DNA from: Amphibacillus cookii
GTDB taxonomy: Bacteria; Bacillota; Bacilli; Bacillales; Amphibacillaceae
DNA: 64,000 nt
Assembly (NCBI RefSeq): GCF_016908375.1
Contig: NZ_JAFBDS010000001.1
Location: forward strand, 405,142-469,141
Reading direction: 5' to 3'
In this document: one piece after another, positions 18,079 through 26,517 of the stretch
How the letters are laid out: every line of letters starts with the position of its first letter
Numbering within the stretch: the stretch's first letter is position 1
Notes under the pieces: generated by a model
Told to the model about the DNA's origin: nothing
Seen by the model: the letters and a program-made list of their open reading frames with translations, nothing else
Databases searched by the model: none
Made by a program: the position numbers and the translations under genes

Positions 18079-18318
18079 TGCAATTTTACATATTTCTTTA
18101 TCATCAAAATAATCCTGCATAAAATTTTCAATAAAAGTTAATGAAGAATTTCGATTCATAGATGTATATTCAATTTTTTTATTATTTAAAGAATAATGTG
18201 GGGGATATCCAGCGACCTCGAGAATACGCTGGAATTCAATTAAATTTTCTTGAACATCTAATAACTCCTTAAACTCATCTATGGCGCTTTGTAGTACTCT
18301 AACCATCTCTTTACTCAT
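18049..18318 (-). CDS. Hypothetical protein, probably with altered C-terminus
   Basis: The 89-residue frame begins MSKEMVRVLQSAIDEFKELL and has a helical N-terminal half with little else recognisable. Its last residues overlap the truncated plus-strand gene, which suggests the deletion junction lies inside its 3' end and that the natural C-terminus was replaced. The start overlaps the end of a preceding frame by 8 bp (GATGAGTAA), as in a translationally coupled operon. Function unknown. Possibly part of a former mobile-element or toxin-type cassette. Confidence 0.45.
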   Translation of the reverse strand: MSKEMVRVLQSAIDEFKELLDVQENLIEFQRILEVAGYPPHYSLNNKKIEYTSMNRNSSLTFIENFMQDYFDDKEICKIALKWSSNTFR

Positions 18319-18399
18319 CTAACTTCAGCAACTTTTTACGTTCTGGAATCAGTTGCTTCAATTGTTTTGTATCTTTCAATGTCGCTTGTTTTTATGATG
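18311..18399 (-). pseudogene. 3' fragment of an unknown gene
   Basis: The minus strand carries the tail of a reading frame (KQATLKDTKQLKQLIPERKK then LLKLDE-stop at 18311-18313) that overlaps the next start. Upstream of about 18400 the frame is lost at a sequence change (GGCTCTGTTAAAGTTTAATG on the plus strand) that may be the edge of an insertion. Only the last 28 or so codons remain. Confidence 0.45.
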
Positions 18400-18432
18400 G
18401 CTCTGTTAAAGTTTAATGTTGATATTACTTAT

Positions 18433-18470
18433 AAAAATGGAACTCCATAATTTATGGAAGTTCCATTTTT
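18433..18470. terminator. Perfect A/T-flanked hairpin
   Basis: AAAAATGGAACT and AGTTCCATTTTT pair, with an inner CCATAA-type stem. It could terminate in both directions. Confidence 0.6.
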
Positions 18471-18480
18471 ATAATATTTG

Positions 18481-18515
18481 CTTATTCCACTAACGCTCTT
18501 CGTTAGTGGAATAAG
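18481..18515 (-). terminator. Terminator of DUF1540 copy 2
   Basis: CTTATTCCACTAACG and CGTTAGTGGAATAAG form a perfect 15-bp stem with a CTCTT loop. It lies about 100 bp beyond the stop of the second DUF1540 gene. Confidence 0.6.
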
Positions 18516-18613
18516 CACAGAATAATGTTTACGTATTGATTCCCAAGGCCATTAAAGAAGGAAAGGGTCGATGGCAGAAAAACCTGTCTACTTTTGAAAA
18601 AAGTTTGAGCGTT

Positions 18614-18769
18614 TTAGAAACTTCGCTCGAACGTTTGACAGTCTGTTTCTTTTTCATTGGCAGCACGTTTGCCAGTATGGCTTACAACATAAATGACATT
18701 AGCATCACACCTATTCCCATCGGTCCAGTACTTACAATTGTTTACCTCACATTTCACGTCTTTAGCCAT
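18614..18769 (-). CDS. DUF1540 small Cys-rich protein, copy 2
   Basis: A 51-residue duplicate of the gene at 10565-10720. Five residues differ (for example W-T-D-G-N-R-C-D against W-A-D-G-N-R-C-H), and all four cysteines are kept (7, 12, 21, 44). The identical AGGAGG site and upstream sequence, out to TATATAATCAGTATCACTC, show the duplication included the promoter-proximal region. DUF1540 proteins are widespread in spore formers and presumably bind metal; no function is established to my knowledge. The mostly conservative or synonymous differences suggest both copies are under selection. Confidence 0.88.
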   Translation of the reverse strand: MAKDVKCEVNNCKYWTDGNRCDANVIYVVSHTGKRAANEKETDCQTFERSF

Positions 18770-19045
18770 CTTTCACACCTCCTATATAATCAGTATCACT
18801 CAAAATAGCTCATTTCATGTATTTCTTTCTACAACAACATGTTAGCGCTTTATTAAAATATGTTATTATGTGTTTAATCTGCTAAATTATATCTTGGTTG
18901 TGCTTATTGCGATTACTGTTATTTTACTTCAAGAGGGAATGGAATTATTGGACTAATCTAGTGGTTTTGATAAAAATAGGATAATATAATTTATTAACTG
19001 GAAGGGAAATTATTTAACGAGCTTAATGGAGAGGAGAACATAAGC

Positions 19046-19915
19046 GTGAGACAGCTATTTCCAGAGAATGAATCTAATACTCTGAATGGTTCACATGTAA
19101 ACAATCGTTTGGTTTTTATTAGCTATGGTCATAAACCAGTAAATATGCATAAATGGGGACCAGGTGTACGGGATGTTTATGCACTACATTACATCATAAA
19201 GGGGAAGGGGATGCTTCGGACTAGAGAGGGTACATTTCCATTGGAGAAAGGGGAAAGCTTTATTATCTTTCCATATATGGAGATCTATTATTATCCAAAT
19301 CCTCAGGACCCCTGGGAATATGTGTGGGTTGAGTTTAATGGTGAGGAAGCGACGTGCTTATTGGAAATGACCAGTCTAACACCCTATCATCCAGTGGCAT
19401 CAGCGTCACCGCTAAACCTAAAGTCTTTTTTTGAAATCGATAAGGACATGGGCATGGATGCTTATATTAAATTACGTTGTGAAGCAAAGCTACGCTTGTT
19501 ATTGTCCTATTATATGGAATACTATCCTAAAGAGGTTTCCATTAATCAAGTTGATTACGTCGGTCAAGCCAAAACCTTTATCCATCGACATTATTGGAAG
19601 AGTACAATAAGAGTATCGGATATCGTAGATGCAGTTAAAATCGAGCGAAGCTACTTGTTCCGCTTATTTAAAGAAGCAACAGGCATGTCAATCTCAACAT
19701 ATTTAACGCGCTATAGAGTTCAACAAGCATGTGAACTATTAAGGTCATCTGATCTGTCGATTAAAGCAATAGCCTATTCTGTAGGCTATAAAGACCCATT
19801 GTATTTTTCGAGAGTCTTTAAAAAGGCAACGTCATATACACCTTCAGCGTATATGACGTTGCGCTTGGAATCTAACGAAACAACACACACATTCCTGAGT
19901 CTCGATAATACTTAA
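19046..19915 (+). CDS. AraC family transcriptional regulator
   Basis: The 289-residue protein has an N-terminal cupin sensor domain (about residues 20-150; GVRDVYALHYIIKGKGMLRT and PLEKGESFIIFPYMEIYYYP are typical of AraC-type sugar sensors) and two C-terminal helix-turn-helix motifs (about 185-280; KIERSYLFRLFKEATGMSIS and AIAYSVGYKDPLYFSRVFKK). The GTG start has GAGAGGAG 10 bp upstream. It lies next to the alpha-galactosidase gene, convergent with it, and probably activates this or the neighbouring glycosidase genes in response to an oligosaccharide. The 3' end overlaps the Cys-rich gene on the other strand by 44 bp. Confidence 0.9.
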   Translation: MRQLFPENESNTLNGSHVNNRLVFISYGHKPVNMHKWGPGVRDVYALHYIIKGKGMLRTREGTFPLEKGESFIIFPYMEIYYYPNPQDPWEYVWVEFNGEEATCLLEMTSLTPYHPVASASPLNLKSFFEIDKDMGMDAYIKLRCEAKLRLLLSYYMEYYPKEVSINQVDYVGQAKTFIHRHYWKSTIRVSDIVDAVKIERSYLFRLFKEATGMSISTYLTRYRVQQACELLRSSDLSIKAIAYSVGYKDPLYFSRVFKKATSYTPSAYMTLRLESNETTHTFLSLDNT

Positions 19916-20075
19916 TGAGCTTGTCAATCGGTTCGCGTCCACAGTTTAGTTGCTTACCCAGACAATCAATACAAACAAAATCCTTTGCGTTTCTGGAAAC
20001 GAGCTTCAAATAGATCGCAACATCATCTGTTTGAAGCGGTACACGGCAGTTTCGACAGGATCGATCACTGCACAC
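19872..20075 (-). CDS. Small Cys-rich (zinc-ribbon-like) protein
   Basis: This 67-residue frame starts with GTG 1 bp after the alpha-galactosidase stop. It has two knuckles, CRNC (Cys7, Cys10) and CIDC (Cys35, Cys38), plus Cys45 and Cys63 and an I-x-Y-L-K-L-V helix between. I remember short proteins of this pattern (C-R-x-C ... A-x-Y-L-K-L ... C-x-x-C-L ... C at the end) in anaerobic Bacillota, often beside sugar-utilisation genes, without known function. Against it: the ribosome binding site (AAGTAGAG) is weak and the 3' end overlaps araC. The cysteine spacing argues for a real gene, perhaps a metal-binding partner or regulator. Confidence 0.65.
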   Translation of the reverse strand: MCSDRSCRNCRVPLQTDDVAIYLKLVSRNAKDFVCIDCLGKQLNCGREPIDKLIKYYRDSGMCVLFR

Positions 20076-20076
20076 T

Positions 20077-21243
20077 CTACTTGACCACCTTTGCTCTTAC
20101 AATTAAGCAATCGTGTTCTGGGACAACAGGATTAAACCTTTCCGTAAACTTACCAAGATTTTTATGTGCCCAGCAATCAAACAATTCTAAGGAAAAACCG
20201 GATGCATATGGAAGACCTAAATCCCAGAATTGCAAAGATATTTCTCTTTGACTATCGCTTAAATTAAAGAAGCCTATAGCAAGATCACCATCAGATAGCA
20301 CCTTTACAAGCATAAAAACGTCATCTGTATGGAACCATTGCGGCTCTGGTTTGATTCGATATGCGCCTCTTCCTTCATAATCCTGATTAATCTTTAGTAA
20401 TTCTTGATTAAGTAGGATATCCTTTGTTACTTGATTGGCATCACGAATATCACAGCCGATCATAAGTGGAGAACCCATCATACTCCATAACGAAAAGTGG
20501 GTCTTATATTCATTATCAGTACAACCGCCAATTTTATGGCCAATAAAATTGTTGTTACTACCACCATACATACCAACAACGAGCATATCCATATCATTAT
20601 GACAAAAAGAGCCCGTATAGCACCCTTTGTCCAGCTGGGAGCGTGCTAAGTTCTTAATCGATTCCCAACTATCTTGTATGTCACCTGTCGAGCGATACAT
20701 ATGAGCGCCAGACTCACGAATCCACTGATAAACATTGTCCTCGCCCCAGTTACATGCTGAAAATAAGACCTCTCTCCCACAGTTTTTAAGGGCAAGGCTC
20801 ATCCGTTTATATAGGAGCTCGCCTGAAATCTGTCTTGGTTTAAAACAGTAATCATATTTTAAAAAGTCGACATGCCATTCCGCCAATTGTTTTGCATCTT
20901 GAAATTCATGCTCAAAGCTACCTGGATAACCCGCACATGTGTGCGTGCCCACACATGAATACATGCCAAACTTTAAACCTTTATCATGAATATAATCGGC
21001 AAGCGCGCGCATACCACTCGGAAATTTTTCTGGATCAGGCACTAAATTTCCATCCTGATCTCTTTCCTTTAAACTCCAACAATCATCAATGACAATGTAC
21101 GTATAACCAGCATCTTTATACCCTTCAGAAACGAATCGGTCTGCTACATCACGAATAAGCTGCTCGTTAATATCCCATGTGAACGTATTCCAAGAGTTCC
21201 AACCTAAAGCAGGTTTTAAACCTAATAAATGATCCTGTGTCAT
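20077..21243 (-). CDS. Alpha-galactosidase, glycoside hydrolase family 27
   Basis: GH27 enzymes release terminal alpha-1,6-galactose from melibiose, raffinose and galactomannan by a retaining mechanism. The 388-residue sequence starts the TIM barrel with PALGWNSWNTFTWDI. It has the nucleophile Asp in VDFLKYDYC (about residue 130) and the acid/base Asp in MYRSTGDIQDSW (about 188). YIVIDDCW (about 51-58) supplies galactose-binding residues. A C-terminal beta domain follows. No signal peptide, so it works in the cytoplasm on imported sugar. ATG at 21243 is preferred over the TTG six bases upstream. No sugar transporter is encoded beside it. Confidence 0.93.
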   Translation of the reverse strand: MTQDHLLGLKPALGWNSWNTFTWDINEQLIRDVADRFVSEGYKDAGYTYIVIDDCWSLKERDQDGNLVPDPEKFPSGMRALADYIHDKGLKFGMYSCVGTHTCAGYPGSFEHEFQDAKQLAEWHVDFLKYDYCFKPRQISGELLYKRMSLALKNCGREVLFSACNWGEDNVYQWIRESGAHMYRSTGDIQDSWESIKNLARSQLDKGCYTGSFCHNDMDMLVVGMYGGSNNNFIGHKIGGCTDNEYKTHFSLWSMMGSPLMIGCDIRDANQVTKDILLNQELLKINQDYEGRGAYRIKPEPQWFHTDDVFMLVKVLSDGDLAIGFFNLSDSQREISLQFWDLGLPYASGFSLELFDCWAHKNLGKFTERFNPVVPEHDCLIVRAKVVK

Positions 21244-21407
21244 AAACAAAAATCCACCTTTCTATTTAAGCCGTGTACAAATAAGGCTGTTTTAATACCT
21301 TGATTAAAACAGAACCCTTTTCTTCTTGCTATAGCTTAATGTTGTATGTATATGGATTGTTGTTGCTTTACTATCGACTTATCGAAGGTTTTGCAAAGAC
21401 GGTACGG

Positions 21408-22151
21408 TTATTTTTGAAAATAAGCAGGAGAAATGCCAAATTTATCTCTAAATTGTCTTGAAAAATGCTCGACATTCTTATAACCACACTGGTAGGCGAT
21501 TTGATTAATGCTAAATTTATCTGTTTTTAGTAAATGTGCAGCATGGTTTAAGCGTATCTCGATCACATCTGTCATACATGATTTACCATAAAGCTTTTTA
21601 TAGGTGCGGTGAAAGTATCCTTCACTTAAATTCATTAGCCTAGACATGTATGTAATCGTCCACGGAAAGCCTGGGTTGACCTCTATCTCTTGGCGTAATT
21701 CATTAAATTTAATCGCTAAATCTTTCCCTTCTGTGCCGTGGCTGTACATAAGTTTACATAGTAAACCCTTAAGCAAATGAATCGCGACGCTTTCATTACC
21801 GTGTTGATGTTCATGGGCAATCAATTTAGTGAGTTGATGGCAAGCTAGTTGATCATTCATATAAAGGGGAACACCATAGTTGAGTTGACTTTGATCAAAA
21901 AAGAGGCTCTCCAAATTAAATCTAATCCAACCATTTATATAGTGATCAGTACAAGCCTGGTATTTAATCGGCTGATCTGGTTGAAACAAGACCGCATGGT
22001 TTTCACCGTATGGTTTCATCTTTCCATCTACTTGAAAGCTTGCAGCTGTTTTAGTTAAAACGAGAAGCCAACAGTTGTGACCACTCGGTAGGTGGAAGAT
22101 AAAATCGGCACTATGCTCTGCATGATGATCAGCAAAAAAAATCTCCTCCAT
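21408..22151 (-). CDS. AraC family transcriptional regulator
   Basis: A 247-residue regulator with an N-terminal cupin-like sensor (about 10-140, SGHNCWLLVLTKTAASFQVD region) and C-terminal double helix-turn-helix (about 150-247; MSRLMNLSEGYFHRTYKKLY and QIAYQCGYKNVEHFSRQFRD). AAGGAG precedes the ATG by 10 bp; a TTG two codons upstream is the alternative start. It is divergent from the GH43 gene (118 bp between starts) and is the natural candidate for its regulator. It ends about 165 bp before the alpha-galactosidase start, on the same strand as that gene. Confidence 0.9.
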   Translation of the reverse strand: MEEIFFADHHAEHSADFIFHLPSGHNCWLLVLTKTAASFQVDGKMKPYGENHAVLFQPDQPIKYQACTDHYINGWIRFNLESLFFDQSQLNYGVPLYMNDQLACHQLTKLIAHEHQHGNESVAIHLLKGLLCKLMYSHGTEGKDLAIKFNELRQEIEVNPGFPWTITYMSRLMNLSEGYFHRTYKKLYGKSCMTDVIEIRLNHAAHLLKTDKFSINQIAYQCGYKNVEHFSRQFRDKFGISPAYFQK

Positions 22152-22269
22152 AGTCAACTCACTCCTTAAGGTCAGAATATATCAATTTAAAGTTATAATA
22201 AATCATGGCTTTGTGTCAATTAGCTTATTATAATGGAGCTATTAAATCAAAAGGAGTGAAAGCGTTTAA

Positions 22270-24069
22270 ATGGAGTCGAGAAAATCATTTCAACTTTTAT
22301 CCTATACACGCAAACCAGAAGGGATTTATGGAGAAAAACTGGCTAACAGCATGCATCTTGCTTACAGTGTTGATGGCCAAGCATTTCAGGCATTTAATCA
22401 TAATACCGGTGTGCTATTTGCCAGAGCAACTGAAAATGAGAACCGAACGCTAAATGCAAAATGTTTAACACAGCCTTTCATTTTTGAATTAGCTGAGCAG
22501 ATGGGCTATGGTGTAGTTGCGATTAGAACTGAGCCTGATGGTACGCCAGATTTAGAAAGTAAAGGAAAGGTTCTGCTCTTTACAACTATTGATTTTCTTG
22601 ACTTTAGGGAGCATGGATTAGTCGATTTAAAAAGTGATAAACATATCCACTATGTAACATGTACCTATTTATCTAAGGAGAAGCAGTATTGCCTAAAATG
22701 GTGTGATGAATCGAACGAAAATTACGAAGCACTCTTTTCCGATCTTGATGAAATTGATGTAAAACCTACTCCAACACCTCCATTCAGCGTTGATGTTTTG
22801 ACTACCAATATTAAGGGAGCACAACCGGTCAATCGTATTGACATTTCAAGGGCTACTTTTGATAAATTAATTGAACGTTTAACCGCACCACAAAATATTG
22901 GTGTAAATATACCGGAAAAAGCAGTTATTGGGACTTTAGATGAATTAAAGCAAGTTAAGGCTGAGTATTTATACAGTGATGATACGTCAGTGACCCGATC
23001 AATAAGATGGGATACGCGTTCCATCGATATAAGACAAGATGGTGAATATATGATTACCGGTGAGGTAGAGCAGCCATCTTTTTACTTTCCAATTAGTATT
23101 GATCGGGCTGATCCATGTGTTTTTAAGTTTAACGATGCCTATTATTTTATCGCAACAAATGATGCGAATGGAAATAAAAGCCTCTCGATTAGAAGAGCAC
23201 ATACCATAGCAGAATTGGTCACAGCCCCGGAGTACGAGATTATTAACACGAAGATGTATAATCACATGGTTCAATTTCTTTGGGCGCCAGAGTTTCATAA
23301 GGTAGGAGACGATGTCTATATATTCTTGGCAAGTAGTCCGAAAGGTTTTTCAGAAATCAGATCGCACGTGATGAAGCTGAAAAAGGGCGGAGATTTATGT
23401 AATAAAAATGATTGGGAAGAGCCGATCCCATTTTTGGATCAGTATGGTCAAGTATTAAGCGAAAAAGGGTTAACGCTTGATATGACTTATTTTACAGTAA
23501 AGGAAAGGCACTATGTTGTTTGGGCACAGCGTGATCTTGTACCTAATGATTTAGGCTCTTGGATTTATATCGGAGAAATTAATCCAGATAAGCCGTGGCA
23601 GCTAATAAGCGATCAAGTGCTATTGTCAAAGCCGGATTTTAGCTGGGCAAATAATCATGTCTTTGTTGAAGAAGGACCCTATCCATTGTTTGTCGGCGAT
23701 CAGTTAATGTTAACGACTTCAAGTGCGTTAGTCGATTACACTTATTGTGTTGGCATGCTAAGGGTTGATAAGCAGGCAGATTTATTAGAACCAAGTAATT
23801 GGAGCAGAAATCATTATCCATTATTAACATCTGCTTCAGTAAAAGGGGAGTGTGGTCCTGGACACAATGCCTATGTTGAAGATGATGAGGGGCTGATCTG
23901 GAATACCTATCATGCACGAGTTGGCAAAGATGGCCCGCGGAGCAGTGGCTTTAGACGTGTTCACTTCCATAAAGACGGTTTCCCAGTCTTAGATTTAATC
24001 GAAGATAAGGATATTGATGAAAAATATCGTAAACTTAGCTTGTCGGTAACAGTTAAATCTCAGAAGTAA
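22270..24069 (+). CDS. Glycoside hydrolase family 43-like protein with an N-terminal extension
   Basis: The 599-residue protein has a five-bladed beta-propeller of GH43 type in its C-terminal two-thirds. It shows SIDRADPCVFKFNDAYYFIA with the general-base Asp (about residue 280), FLWAPEFHKVGDDVYIFLA (blade 2), and NNHVFVEEGPYPLFVGDQ with the acid Glu (about residue 470). The end reads NTYHARVGKDGPRSSGFRRV, as in many arabinofuranosidases and xylosidases. The first about 270 residues are not GH43; they look like another beta-rich repeat (YGEKLANSMHLAYSVDGQAF). No signal peptide is visible. The spacing from GGAG to ATG is long (14 bp). The substrate is probably an arabinose- or xylose-containing oligosaccharide. 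Confidence 0.85.
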   Translation: MESRKSFQLLSYTRKPEGIYGEKLANSMHLAYSVDGQAFQAFNHNTGVLFARATENENRTLNAKCLTQPFIFELAEQMGYGVVAIRTEPDGTPDLESKGKVLLFTTIDFLDFREHGLVDLKSDKHIHYVTCTYLSKEKQYCLKWCDESNENYEALFSDLDEIDVKPTPTPPFSVDVLTTNIKGAQPVNRIDISRATFDKLIERLTAPQNIGVNIPEKAVIGTLDELKQVKAEYLYSDDTSVTRSIRWDTRSIDIRQDGEYMITGEVEQPSFYFPISIDRADPCVFKFNDAYYFIATNDANGNKSLSIRRAHTIAELVTAPEYEIINTKMYNHMVQFLWAPEFHKVGDDVYIFLASSPKGFSEIRSHVMKLKKGGDLCNKNDWEEPIPFLDQYGQVLSEKGLTLDMTYFTVKERHYVVWAQRDLVPNDLGSWIYIGEINPDKPWQLISDQVLLSKPDFSWANNHVFVEEGPYPLFVGDQLMLTTSSALVDYTYCVGMLRVDKQADLLEPSNWSRNHYPLLTSASVKGECGPGHNAYVEDDEGLIWNTYHARVGKDGPRSSGFRRVHFHKDGFPVLDLIEDKDIDEKYRKLSLSVTVKSQK

Positions 24070-24504
24070 TACGAATGGGATGAACTAGGCAGGTCATGCT
24101 AGGCTAGCACGTGAAATTTTTACGTTATTATTTGCTTTAAAAAGAATTGCGCTCTAAAAATGATTACCTAATCCATTTCCCTGTGTGAAGAAGAGCACTT
24201 TACACAGGGGATCTTCAGTTTGTGCTGTTTCCACAGGATAAGCAAGGCATGGTCAGCAATACATGGCACGAAGAAAATTGCTCTTGATTGTCGATCGTTC
24301 TGTTTTTAACTTTTTCTTGTTTGTTTCGCTCGCGGTTTTTCTGCAAACGGTTGGCGGTCACTTGAGGGGCCACTTTAGTGGCTACGTTGGTAAAATACCC
24401 TTATAGGTCGAAATACTTACTTTGACTTATATATTTCGATAAGGTGAAGAGGTCTTAATGTACATCATCACTAAAAATAGCGCAGATACATCCCCTCTAA
24501 TTTC
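24070..24504. other. Non-coding gap with hairpin and a Ku-tail fragment
   Basis: A stem CCCTGTGT/ACACAGGG (24179-24209) probably terminates the GH43 gene. At 24311-24342 a 32-bp segment matches the Ku coding sequence (28543-28574) at 31 positions. A GGCCACTTTAGTGGC palindrome lies at about 24368-24382. No intact gene is present. Confidence 0.5.
24311..24342 (-). repeat. 32-bp duplicate of the 3' coding region of ku
   Basis: TTTTTCTTGTTTGTTTCGCT followed by CGCGGTTTTTCT occurs here, and again at 28543-28574 with a single base changed (CGTGG). In ku this segment encodes the Lys/Arg-rich tail. Here the frame around it is broken, so it is a fragment left by duplication or rearrangement. Confidence 0.65.
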
Positions 24505-25560
24505 CTATCCTATCTCATCTATAGGTAACCTTATGGTAAAAACACTGCCTTTCCCAAGTGCACTTTGCACTTCTATTGTACCTTCACAAAGGTCGATAAT
24601 CCGTTTGACTAGTGTTAATCCCAGCCCGTTTCCTGCTATATAATGAGAATTGTGTCCTTGATAGAATTTGTCAAACAGATGGTGCATCGTTTCATCGCTC
24701 ATACCGCCTCCATTATCTTCAAGACGAAAAACGGCTTTTCGTCCGGATTGATACAAACTTACTTTTAGCGTGCCCCCGTTGTCTGTATATTTAATAGCAT
24801 TGTCTAGAAGGTTGATCCAAACCTGATGAATGAGATGTTTATTGCCGAGAATTTCAATTTCATCTTTCAGTTCGATATCCATATGGTGATTTTTAGCATT
24901 CCATTTTGGCTCCAACATTAAAATGGCCAGCCGGATTTGCTCATCTAATCGGTAAAGCGTTTTTTCACTTATGATTTCGATCGTATCCACTTTTGATAAG
25001 TTAAGGACATTAGTAGAAAGCTCAACCAATCGCTCGGATTCTTGAATTATACTATCCAGGTAATCTTGCTTCTCCTCCTCGCTAATGTCCCCCTCTTTTA
25101 ACAATTTTGCAAATCCACTAATCGAGACAATGGGCGTTTTGAATTCATGTGAAAAATTTCTCACAAAGTCACTACGTAATGTTTCAACCCCTCTCAGATC
25201 TTGTACCATTTTATTAAAGCTCTGGGCTAACGTGTCCAATTCTAATACAAAACTACCGTTCACTTTAACAGAGAAATCACCTTTTGCTACCTTATCAGTA
25301 GCCTTCATCATATCACGAATCGGCTTAACGGAACGTTTGCTCAACAGAGCGGCAATTACAACACCTAAAAAAACAAAGGTATACATCATCACAATTATTG
25401 GGTTTATCTCCTGATCAAAATCAAAAAGACCCAACCAATTAAGTAATAAGGCAAGAAGAGCCGCTGAAATTATGGATAAAACCATGACCATAAAAACCAA
25501 TGCCACCAAGGAAAGTGCAAGGCTAATTTTTTTGGAGAAAACCTTTTTTGTCCATCTCAT
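24505..25560 (-). CDS. Sensor histidine kinase
   Basis: The 351-residue membrane kinase has two N-terminal transmembrane segments (about 12-40 and 48-68) with almost no extracellular loop, then a HAMP domain (about 68-120). The HisKA phospho-acceptor lies in RNFSHEFKTPIVSISGFAKL (His near 143), and HATPase_c motifs are the N box HQVWINLLDNAIKYT, DNGGGM, and GNGLGLTLV. The lack of an external sensor is typical of kinases that sense through a partner ABC transporter. Its ATG overlaps the response regulator stop by 4 bp. The ABC-2 transporter lies divergently 280 bp from the regulator gene and is the likely target. Confidence 0.93.
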   Translation of the reverse strand: MRWTKKVFSKKISLALSLVALVFMVMVLSIISAALLALLLNWLGLFDFDQEINPIIVMMYTFVFLGVVIAALLSKRSVKPIRDMMKATDKVAKGDFSVKVNGSFVLELDTLAQSFNKMVQDLRGVETLRSDFVRNFSHEFKTPIVSISGFAKLLKEGDISEEEKQDYLDSIIQESERLVELSTNVLNLSKVDTIEIISEKTLYRLDEQIRLAILMLEPKWNAKNHHMDIELKDEIEILGNKHLIHQVWINLLDNAIKYTDNGGTLKVSLYQSGRKAVFRLEDNGGGMSDETMHHLFDKFYQGHNSHYIAGNGLGLTLVKRIIDLCEGTIEVQSALGKGSVFTIRLPIDEIG

Positions 25561-26234
25561 TGGCGCATCACCACTTTATAGCCTAAACCACGTACCGTGA
25601 CAATCTCAAAGTCAGAGTTGTCTCTGAATTTATCACGCAGTCTGTTAATATGAACATTCAAAGTATGGTCATCTGTTTCTGTTTCGATACCCCAAATTTC
25701 CTCTATTAGTTGAAGACGGGTGAAAATTTTGTTGGGATAGCTCATCAGTTTAAATAGAAGGTAAAACTCCTTTTTAGGGAGTGTAAATTCCCTTTTTCCT
25801 TTTACAACAGTAAGGGCATTATAATCCATTGTTGTCTCACCAACTACGAGTTTGTGCTCACTTGCTATTTTTGCTCTACGTAGAAGTGCCTTGATGCGAA
25901 ATAGCATTTCCTTTTCGTCAAATGGCTTGGTCATATAATCATCTGTACCTGCAAGGAAGCCTTTGTGTTTGTCTTTCGATTCTTGATTGGCAGTTACCAT
26001 TAGGATCGGTATATTATCACCAATACCACGTAAATCCCTGCATAATTGATAGCCGTCTATTCGAGGCATCATGACATCGAGAACAATTAAATCAAAATGC
26101 TGAGTTTCCATCATATTTAGCGCCACAAGTCCATCCATTGCGGTGGAAGTATTGTAGCCTCCACGCTTTAGAACAGCACACATCAGCTTTTGCGTATTCG
26201 CATCATCTTCGACGACTAAAATATTAAACATCAT
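25557..26234 (-). CDS. Response regulator, OmpR/PhoB family
   Basis: The 225-residue regulator has a receiver domain (residues 1-115) with the acidic pair in VVEDD, the phospho-acceptor Asp in LIVLDVMMPRIDGYQL, and Lys in YMTKPFD. The C-terminal winged helix (about 125-225) includes LPKKEFYLLFKLMSYPNK and HTLNVHINRLRDKF. ATG at 26234 (MMFNIL) is preferred because GGAGGTG lies 4-9 bp upstream; the longer frame would place that site inside the gene. It forms a pair with the kinase and probably activates the divergent ABC genes at 26518-28160. Confidence 0.93.
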   Translation of the reverse strand: MMFNILVVEDDANTQKLMCAVLKRGGYNTSTAMDGLVALNMMETQHFDLIVLDVMMPRIDGYQLCRDLRGIGDNIPILMVTANQESKDKHKGFLAGTDDYMTKPFDEKEMLFRIKALLRRAKIASEHKLVVGETTMDYNALTVVKGKREFTLPKKEFYLLFKLMSYPNKIFTRLQLIEEIWGIETETDDHTLNVHINRLRDKFRDNSDFEIVTVRGLGYKVVMRQ

Positions 26235-26517
26235 GTTCACCTCCATAAATTATTATACTTCCATAATCTAAACTGAATATCAACAAAGCAATGGTGTAAA
26301 AATTGATGTTCAGTTTATCTTTGTGAATTACGGTGAAGATGTTACATTCTAAGTGTCACTATAAAAACTAATATCTAATGAAAGTAGGCGATACGTCAGG
26401 TATCCATAAAATCATTATCTATGAACATGACCCCAATGTGTTTTATTAAAATCATTTAAGGTCAAAGGAGTAAGTACAAAAGGTGGGTCTAAATATAATA
26501 GATGAGGAGTTATAACA

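Noticed and set aside
18404-18430. GGCTCTGTTAAAGTTTAATG as the end of an insertion sequence
   Set aside because: It resembles IS terminal repeats, but no second inverted end or transposase was found, so it is only noted as a possible joint.
22205-22453. 82-codon frame before the GH43-like gene
   Set aside because: It overlaps the GH43-like coding region in another frame, and its own codons carry no domain. The ATG at 22270 opens the real frame.
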